Of a stretch of 64,000 bases of DNA, positions 58,732-64,000 are shown piece by piece. The stretch's first letter is position 1, and every line of letters begins with the position of its first letter. A program made the translations under genes and the position numbers. Under the pieces are notes generated by a model, which worked only from the letters and a program-made list of their open reading frames with translations, was not told the DNA's origin and made no database searches. This DNA comes from Sanguibacter keddieii DSM 10542 (GTDB taxonomy: Bacteria; Actinomycetota; Actinomycetes; Actinomycetales; Cellulomonadaceae): contig NC_013521.1 in assembly GCF_000024925.1 (NCBI RefSeq), positions 1,240,001-1,304,000 on the forward strand. Reading direction: 5' to 3'.

Positions 58732-60474
58732 GTGACACACACCAGCAGCACGGACGGGCGCAGCGCGCTGCTCGACGTGGCCTCGGTGCTGCGCTGGGCC
58801 GGCGACGCCGTGGACGTCCTGGAACGGGCGCGCCCCGTCATCGACCGCGCCAACGTGTTCCCCGTGCCTGACGCCGACACGGGCACCAACCTCGCCGGCA
58901 CGCTCACCCAGGCCCGCGACTCCGCCGTCGCCGCAGCCGGTGCGGGGCCCGCGACGACCGACGACGTGCTGCACGCCCTCGCGCACGGTGCGCTGCTCGG
59001 CGCGCGCGGCAGCTCGGGCGTGATCATGAGCGAGTTCCTCCGTGGCTTCGCGGCAGGGCACGCGGCTTCTCCCGCAGGTCTGCCCGACGCCTCTCGGGCA
59101 GAGGAGAGCGCCGCCGGGCTGCTCGCCCGGGCTCTCGACCGCGGGGCCGAGAGCGCGCACGCGTCCGTCGTCGACCCACGGTCCGGCACCATGCTCACCG
59201 CCGCCCGCGGAGCCGCCGACGCCGCCGCGCGCGCCGTGACCGACGGCGGCGGCCTCGCCGAGGTCCTCGTCGCAGCGTGCGCAGGCGCCGACGCAGCCCT
59301 CCGGCGCAGCGTCGACGAGCTCGACGAGCTCCGCCGGGCCAGGGTGCTCGACGCAGGTGCCTACGGCTTCGTCCTCGTGCTCGACGCACTCTGCCGCGCC
59401 CTCGGCCACGGACCGACGCGTGCGACCGAGGCGGAGACACTCTCTGTCGCGGGCGAGCCCGTGGCGCACGAGGGCGGCTCCCACGCCCACGGCTCACACG
59501 GCGCTCACGGCACAGTGGTCGACGGTGAGTTCGAGGTCATGTGCGTCGTCCGGCACGCGGTCGGCGCGGAGGGCGGCACGACGACCTCCTTGGAGGAGGT
59601 GGCACCGCTGCTGCGGTCCGGTCTCCAGCAGCTCGGCGACTCGGTCGTCGTGGTCGGCGGCGCGGACCGGCGCGACCCGGCCGGGGACGGCTCCGCCCGG
59701 CGCGGCACCTGGCAGGTGCACGTGCACACCGACCACCCCGTCGACGTCCTGCGGCTGCTCGACCGCTGGGAGGTGGGGCAGGTGGTCGTCCGGTGCCTCG
59801 CCCACCAGGTCTCGGCGCGAGGGGCCGCCGAGCTCGGCCTCGTCGCCTGCACGAGCGCGCCGGGCCTCGTGACGGACCTGGCCCGCTCGGGCGCCGTCGT
59901 CGTGCTGCGCGGCAGCGGGCCCGTCGAGCGCGAGGACCTGCTCCGGGCCGTGCACGAGACCGACGCCGAGCAGGTGCTGGTGCTGCCGGCCGACGAGTCC
60001 ACGCTCGCGCTGGCCCGTGGCCTGGGGGACCTGTCCCGTCCCCAGGTCACGGCCGTCGCGTCCACGAGCGACCTGCACGTGGTCGCCGCCCTGTCCGCCT
60101 GGGTGTCCGACACCTCGGCAGGGAGCGCCGGGCGCGCGGCCCGGACCGCCTCCCTGCGTGCCATGGAGGCCGTCGTCGCCTCCGTCCGGGCGGTCCAGGT
60201 GGACGCCGCGCGCCCCGCCGAGCTGGTGGACCAGCTGTCGCGTCTCCTCCAGTACGCCGCGCGCACCTGCGAGCCGAGCCCTACCGCCTCCACCGCCTCC
60301 ACCGCCCCCGCAGCCCCCACGGTGCTCACGGTGCTCGCAGGGGACCTGGTCCCCGCGAGCGTCCTCACCGACCTCGTCGTCCACGCCGAGCGTCTCGCGC
60401 CCGGACTCGAGACCGTCGTCCTCCCCTCCGGGCGACGGTCCACCGCACTCGTCATCGGAGCAGAGCAGCAGTGA
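58732..60474 (+). CDS. DAK2 domain (FakA/YloV-like) kinase family protein
   Basis: The 580-residue protein has an N-terminal DhaL/DAK2 domain (about 1-205) with NVFPVPDADTGTNLAGTL, whose aspartates bind Mg-ATP, and GARGSSGVIMSEFLRG. A FakA-like central and C-terminal region follows (VMCVVRHAVG..., VHVHTDHPVDVL). FakA-type proteins phosphorylate fatty acids with a FakB partner, not seen here. A His-rich loop (GSHAHGSHGAHG) lies between the domains. GAGAGGGAG precedes GTG 58732. The stop overlaps recG by 4 bases. Confidence 0.88.
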   Translation: MTHTSSTDGRSALLDVASVLRWAGDAVDVLERARPVIDRANVFPVPDADTGTNLAGTLTQARDSAVAAAGAGPATTDDVLHALAHGALLGARGSSGVIMSEFLRGFAAGHAASPAGLPDASRAEESAAGLLARALDRGAESAHASVVDPRSGTMLTAARGAADAAARAVTDGGGLAEVLVAACAGADAALRRSVDELDELRRARVLDAGAYGFVLVLDALCRALGHGPTRATEAETLSVAGEPVAHEGGSHAHGSHGAHGTVVDGEFEVMCVVRHAVGAEGGTTTSLEEVAPLLRSGLQQLGDSVVVVGGADRRDPAGDGSARRGTWQVHVHTDHPVDVLRLLDRWEVGQVVVRCLAHQVSARGAAELGLVACTSAPGLVTDLARSGAVVVLRGSGPVEREDLLRAVHETDAEQVLVLPADESTLALARGLGDLSRPQVTAVASTSDLHVVAALSAWVSDTSAGSAGRAARTASLRAMEAVVASVRAVQVDAARPAELVDQLSRLLQYAARTCEPSPTASTASTAPAAPTVLTVLAGDLVPASVLTDLVVHAERLAPGLETVVLPSGRRSTALVIGAEQQ

Positions 60475-62747
60475 GCATCGACCACCCCTTCACCCTCGAC
60501 GAGCCCCTCACCAAGGTCTTCGAGAAGCGCACCTCGAACCAGCTCGCCAAGCTGGGCCTCACGACCACCGGCGACCTGCTCCGTCACTACCCGCGGCGGT
60601 ACGCCGACCCGGGCGCCATGTCCCAGCTCTCGACCCTCGTGGTGGGAGAGCACGTCACCGTGATGGCGCAGGTGGTCAGCGCGACGGTCCGAGAGATGCG
60701 CTCGCGCGGCGGCGCGATGCTCCAGGCGGTCGTCTCGGACGGCACGGACCGACTCTCGCTCACCTTCTTCGCCAAGCACCCCGGTGCGCTGCGCACCCAC
60801 GAGTCCCGGCTGAAGCCCGGCCGTGCCGGACTCTTCACCGGGGTGGTCTCCGAGTACCGCAACGAGAGGCAGCTCACCCACCCGGACTACCTGCTCCCCG
60901 GCGTGGACGTCGAGAACGAGGTCGACGCGCTGCTCGAGGTCAGTCGCCTCATGCCGATCTACCCGGCCACCGCGTCCTTCGCCTCGTGGAAGATCCACAA
61001 GTGCGTCCGCCAGGTCCTCGACCCGCTCCACGTCGACGACCTCGCCGACCCCGTCCCGGCGGACGTGCTCGGTCGACGGAACCTCGTGCCGCTGGTGCAG
61101 GCCTTCCGGGACATCCACCTGCCGGAGAGCGAGAGCGAGTGGCACCGCGGCCAGAAGCGCCTGCGGTACGAGGAGGCCTTCGTCCTGCAGACCGCCCTCG
61201 CCCTGCGACGGTCGGAGGCCGCCGCCCTCGAGGCGACCTCGCGGACCCTCGTCGAGGACGGCCCGTCGATCCTGCGCGACTTCGACGCCGCCCTCCCCTT
61301 CACCCTCACCACCGGGCAGCGGGAGGTCGGCGACGAGATCGCGGCCGAGCTCGCGGCCCCCCACCCCATGCAGCGCCTGCTCCAGGGCGAGGTCGGCTCG
61401 GGCAAGACCGTCGTCGCGCTGCGGGCCATGCTCCAGGTCGTCGACGCCGGAGGGCAGGCCGCACTCCTGGCACCGACCGAGGTGCTCGCCGCCCAGCACG
61501 CCCGGACCCTGGCCGCCCTGCTCGGCGACCTCGCCGCAGGCGGCATGCTCGGCGGGGCCGCCCACGGCACCCGCGTCGCCCTGGTCACCGGGTCCCAGCC
61601 GGCCGCCGTGAAGAAGAAGAACCTGCTCGACGCCGCGTCGGGTGCCGCCGGGATCGTCGTCGGCACGCACGCCCTGCTCAGCGCAGGGGTGCAGTTCGCC
61701 GAGCTCGGCCTCGTCGTCGTCGACGAGCAGCACCGCTTCGGTGTCGAGCAGCGCGACCTGCTGCGTGCCAAGGCCCGCACCGTCCCGCACCTGCTGGTCA
61801 TGACCGCCACCCCGATCCCGCGCACCGTCGCCATGACCGTCTTCGGCGACCTCGAGACCTCGACGCTGCGCGAGATCCCCGCCGGGCGCTCCGGCATCAC
61901 CACCTACGTCGTGCCCGCCCAGAAGCCCGCATGGGTCTCGCGCACCTGGGCCAAGGTGCGCGAGGAGATCGACGCCGGCCGCCAGGCCTACGTCGTCTGC
62001 CCGCGGATCACCGGGGACGACTCGTCCGAGGACGACGCGACGCCCGCTCTCGACCCGGCAGCGCTCGCGGGCACCGACGAGGACCGCGACAACCCGGGCG
62101 GTCCCGCCGCGTCTGCGGCGAGGTCGCGGACGCCCCTGCGCGCGGTCCTCGAGGTCGCCGCCGAGCTGGCGGCCCTCGAGGTCTTCCGCGGGGTGCGGAT
62201 CGGCATCCTCCACGGGCAGATGCCCCAGGCTGAGAAGGAGGCTGCCATGGCGGCCTTCACGGCGGGCGAGGTCGACCTCCTCGTGTCGACGACGGTCATC
62301 GAGGTCGGGGTCGACGTCCCCCGTGCCACCGCGATGGTCGTGCTCGACGCCGACCGCTTCGGCCTGTCGCAGCTGCACCAGCTGCGTGGGCGGGTCGGGC
62401 GTGGGGCCGACGCCGGGATCTGCTTCCTCGTGTCGGAGATGGCCGACGCAGAACCGGCGAAGACCCGCCTCACCACGCTCGCGTCGACTACCGACGGCTT
62501 CGAGCTCGCCGCCGCCGACCTCGAGATGCGCAGCGAGGGCGACGTGCTCGGCGCCGCGCAGTCGGGCCGCTCGACGTCGCTCCAGCTGCTGCGCGTGGTC
62601 CGCGACACCGCCGTCATCGAGCAGGCCCGCGAGGACGCGGCCGCGGTCGTGGCCGTCGACCCGACGCTCGTCACCCACCCGGTGCTGCTGGCCGAGATCA
62701 CCGGACGGGTGACGGGGGAGCGGGCGGAGTACCTCGACCGGTCGTGA
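60471..62747 (+). CDS. recG: ATP-dependent DNA helicase RecG
   Basis: The 758-residue superfamily II translocase reverses stalled forks and processes recombination intermediates. It has an N-terminal wedge/OB domain, Walker A GEVGSGKTVVALRAM near residue 307, DEQH in VVVDEQHRFGVEQR, TATPIPRT and motif VI QLRGRVGRGAD. An acidic/Ala-rich insertion of about 35 residues (ITGDDSSEDDATPAL... near 62020-62135) enlarges a loop in the second helicase domain. It is translationally coupled to the DAK2 gene. Confidence 0.95.
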   Translation: MSIDHPFTLDEPLTKVFEKRTSNQLAKLGLTTTGDLLRHYPRRYADPGAMSQLSTLVVGEHVTVMAQVVSATVREMRSRGGAMLQAVVSDGTDRLSLTFFAKHPGALRTHESRLKPGRAGLFTGVVSEYRNERQLTHPDYLLPGVDVENEVDALLEVSRLMPIYPATASFASWKIHKCVRQVLDPLHVDDLADPVPADVLGRRNLVPLVQAFRDIHLPESESEWHRGQKRLRYEEAFVLQTALALRRSEAAALEATSRTLVEDGPSILRDFDAALPFTLTTGQREVGDEIAAELAAPHPMQRLLQGEVGSGKTVVALRAMLQVVDAGGQAALLAPTEVLAAQHARTLAALLGDLAAGGMLGGAAHGTRVALVTGSQPAAVKKKNLLDAASGAAGIVVGTHALLSAGVQFAELGLVVVDEQHRFGVEQRDLLRAKARTVPHLLVMTATPIPRTVAMTVFGDLETSTLREIPAGRSGITTYVVPAQKPAWVSRTWAKVREEIDAGRQAYVVCPRITGDDSSEDDATPALDPAALAGTDEDRDNPGGPAASAARSRTPLRAVLEVAAELAALEVFRGVRIGILHGQMPQAEKEAAMAAFTAGEVDLLVSTTVIEVGVDVPRATAMVVLDADRFGLSQLHQLRGRVGRGADAGICFLVSEMADAEPAKTRLTTLASTTDGFELAAADLEMRSEGDVLGAAQSGRSTSLQLLRVVRDTAVIEQAREDAAAVVAVDPTLVTHPVLLAEITGRVTGERAEYLDRS

Positions 62748-62781
62748 CGCCCGTGCGGCACGACCACGGCCGGCCGCTCGC

Positions 62782-62787
62782 TAGGCT
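62782..62787 (+). promoter_or_regulatory. -10 element of leaderless rsmD transcript
   Basis: TAGGCT ends 6 bases before GTG 62794. Confidence 0.6.
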
Positions 62788-62793
62788 GGTCCG

Positions 62794-63405
62794 GTGACTC
62801 GGATCGTGGCAGGGCTCGTCGGCGGCAGGAGCCTCGCCGTCCCACCGAAGGGCACCCGCCCGACCAGCGACAGGGTGCGCGAGGCGATCTTCTCGCGGCT
62901 CGAGCACTACGAGGTGCTCGACGGCGCCCGCGTGCTCGACCTCTGCGCCGGCTCGGGGGCCCTGGGGCTCGAGGCGGCGAGCCGCGGCGCGTCCGCGGTG
63001 GTGCTGGTCGAGGCGGGGAAGGTCGCCGCACAGGTCTGCCAGCAGAACGTCGCGACCCTCGGGCTCTCCGGCGTCCGGGTGGTCGCGGACCGGGCCGAGC
63101 GCTTCGTCGCGCAGCCCCCCGCGCAGCCGTGGGACCTGGTGTTCCTCGACCCGCCCTACGACATGAGCGACGCCGACGTCGCGGCGCTGCTCCTCGCGCT
63201 CGAGGGGCACGTCTCCGAGGATGCCGTGGTCGTGGTGGAGCGGTCCTCGCGGACCCCGGAGCCGACGTGGCCGGCCTCGTGGCGGCTCATCGTCACGAAG
63301 TCCTACGGCGAGACGCTGGTGCACTACGCAGAGCCCGTCGGGGCCGGCGAGGACGACGACGCGCCTGCCTCCGACGACGAGCCCGCCGGCGCCGCGTCCT
63401 CCTGA
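62794..63405 (+). CDS. rsmD: 16S rRNA (guanine(966)-N2)-methyltransferase
   Basis: The 203-residue SAM-dependent enzyme methylates G966 of 16S rRNA. RIVAGLVGGRSLAVPPKGTRPTSDRVREAIFSRLEH at the N-terminus, VLDLCAGSGALGLEAASRGA (motif I) and FLDPPYDM (catalytic NPPY-type) identify it. An acidic tail (GEDDDAPASDDEP) follows. The GTG start is leaderless. It follows recG by 46 bases and converges with the partial GNAT gene, 2 bases apart. Confidence 0.95.
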   Translation: MTRIVAGLVGGRSLAVPPKGTRPTSDRVREAIFSRLEHYEVLDGARVLDLCAGSGALGLEAASRGASAVVLVEAGKVAAQVCQQNVATLGLSGVRVVADRAERFVAQPPAQPWDLVFLDPPYDMSDADVAALLLALEGHVSEDAVVVVERSSRTPEPTWPASWRLIVTKSYGETLVHYAEPVGAGEDDDAPASDDEPAGAASS

Positions 63406-63407
63406 GC

Positions 63408-64000
63408 TCAGGCGCCGTCGCCCTCCGGCACGTGCGCGCCAGCAGCCGCCCACGCCATGCCGACCGGTACGGACGCGAGGTCTGACGGGTCGACGAGCGC
63501 GACGCTCGGTCCGCCGACCGCGTCGAGCAGGGCCCGGGTGTCCGCGTCGTCGCGCAGCGACCCCTCGGACCCCACGAGATACGACGTGAGGAAGTCGCGC
63601 AGCGGGCCGGCGTCGACCGCGGTCGGTGCGTCGAGTGGGCCCTCGACGACGACCTCCGGGGCGACGTGCAGCGTGGTGAGGAGCAGCGCCGGGACGCGGG
63701 CCGCGGTCGCGCCCAGCCCGGGCTGGAAGTACGGCACCGCGAGCAGCCGGGCGCCGTGCCGCGCGTAGAAGCGCAGCCGTGCCGCAGGGTCGCCGTGCGC
63801 CTCGCTCGCCTCGTGGTGGGCCGGGTGCTCGACCTCGGCGAGCAGCAGACCGGGCGACGACTCGGCGACCCAGGTCTGGACCGCGGCGTCGAGCAGCGCA
63901 CCACCGATGCCGCCGCCGCGCTGCCCCGGGGCGATCGCGAGGTAGACCAGCAGCATCGCCTCGCCGGGGGTGCCAGACCCCGCGGCGACAGCACCGGCCA
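63408..64000 (-). CDS. GNAT family acetyltransferase (partial)
   Basis: The gene runs off the right end; 197 codons are visible. The acetyl-CoA motif YLAIAPGQRGGGIGGALLDAAV and the downstream LRFYARHGARLLAVPYFQPG motif are GNAT-like. The frame remains open through the window edge, so ATG 63956 is probably internal: GNAT motif A would lie only a few residues after it, and the preceding strands would be missing. The substrate is unknown. Confidence 0.8.
   Translation of the reverse strand, partial: AGAVAAGSGTPGEAMLLVYLAIAPGQRGGGIGGALLDAAVQTWVAESSPGLLLAEVEHPAHHEASEAHGDPAARLRFYARHGARLLAVPYFQPGLGATAARVPALLLTTLHVAPEVVVEGPLDAPTAVDAGPLRDFLTSYLVGSEGSLRDDADTRALLDAVGGPSVALVDPSDLASVPVGMAWAAAGAHVPEGDGA

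Noticed and set aside
59505-62678. A frame of more than 1000 codons antisense to DAK2 and recG
   Set aside because: Low-complexity composition typical of antisense frames in G+C-rich DNA, with no recognisable domain.

Overview
This window comes from a very G+C-rich bacterial chromosome, almost certainly an actinobacterium. The evidence is the codon use, the frequent GTG starts, the many promoters that abut start codons, and several gene neighbourhoods known from that phylum: ddl-DUF3515-thiL near rpmB-DAK2-recG-rsmD, an NdgR/LtbR-type IclR regulator divergent from leuCD beside tRNA-Gln and tRNA-Glu, and murA-plsC-gpsA. A Micrococcales member such as a Cellulomonas or Sanguibacter relative is my best guess, but genus cannot be settled by reading alone. 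I see no prophage, insertion sequence, CRISPR array or obvious genomic island. This is mostly core chromosome with small regulator/target cassettes between.

Layout. 1-5.6 kb: end of a GyrI-like gene, photolyase, DoxX-like membrane protein, ilvD, a lipoprotein, and a pterin dehydratase-glyoxalase fusion. 5.7-9.5 kb: an attenuated ilvBNC operon. 9.6-16.6 kb: a nitroreductase-ASCH fusion, TetR and MMPL transporter with a shared operator, a pentapeptide protein, a MhuD-like heme monooxygenase and a two-gene TY-Chap-like unit. 16.7-21 kb: leuB, ilvE and an attenuated cimA. 21-32.4 kb: lipoate ligase, a small HTH/membrane-protein pair with three tandem operators, YggS, DUF2079, YccF, a MerR/SDR pair, YbaK, PhzF and a DUF3516 helicase. 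32.5-46.3 kb: an alanine symporter, a MarR/monooxygenase locus, an aldo-keto reductase, a methyltransferase, an FAH hydrolase, gltX-HAD, a LysR/YeiH pair and small hypotheticals. 46.5-50 kb: tRNA-Gln, tRNA-Glu, ndgR and leuCD. 50-64 kb: murA-plsC-gpsA, a cystathionine synthase/lyase, ddl, DUF3515, thiL, rpmB, DAK2-recG, rsmD and acetyltransferases.

The unifying theme is branched-chain amino acid synthesis. ilvBNC, ilvD and ilvE make valine and complete isoleucine and leucine. cimA with leuB and leuCD can supply 2-oxobutyrate from pyruvate independently of threonine, and leuBCD also serve leucine; leuA and ilvA are not in the window. Control is layered: ilvBNC and cimA each have a short leader peptide rich in Ile/Leu/Val followed by a terminator hairpin with a T-run, and leuCD sits opposite an NdgR/LtbR-like regulator.

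The second theme is transcription without a 5' leader. About two dozen genes have a TANNNT-like hexamer 6-7 bases before an ATG/GTG, usually without a Shine-Dalgarno sequence. Both attenuator leader peptides appear to be made this way, so the mRNA would begin at the leader start codon. Function calls for unnamed genes rest on recognised motifs and gene order only; no database search was run.
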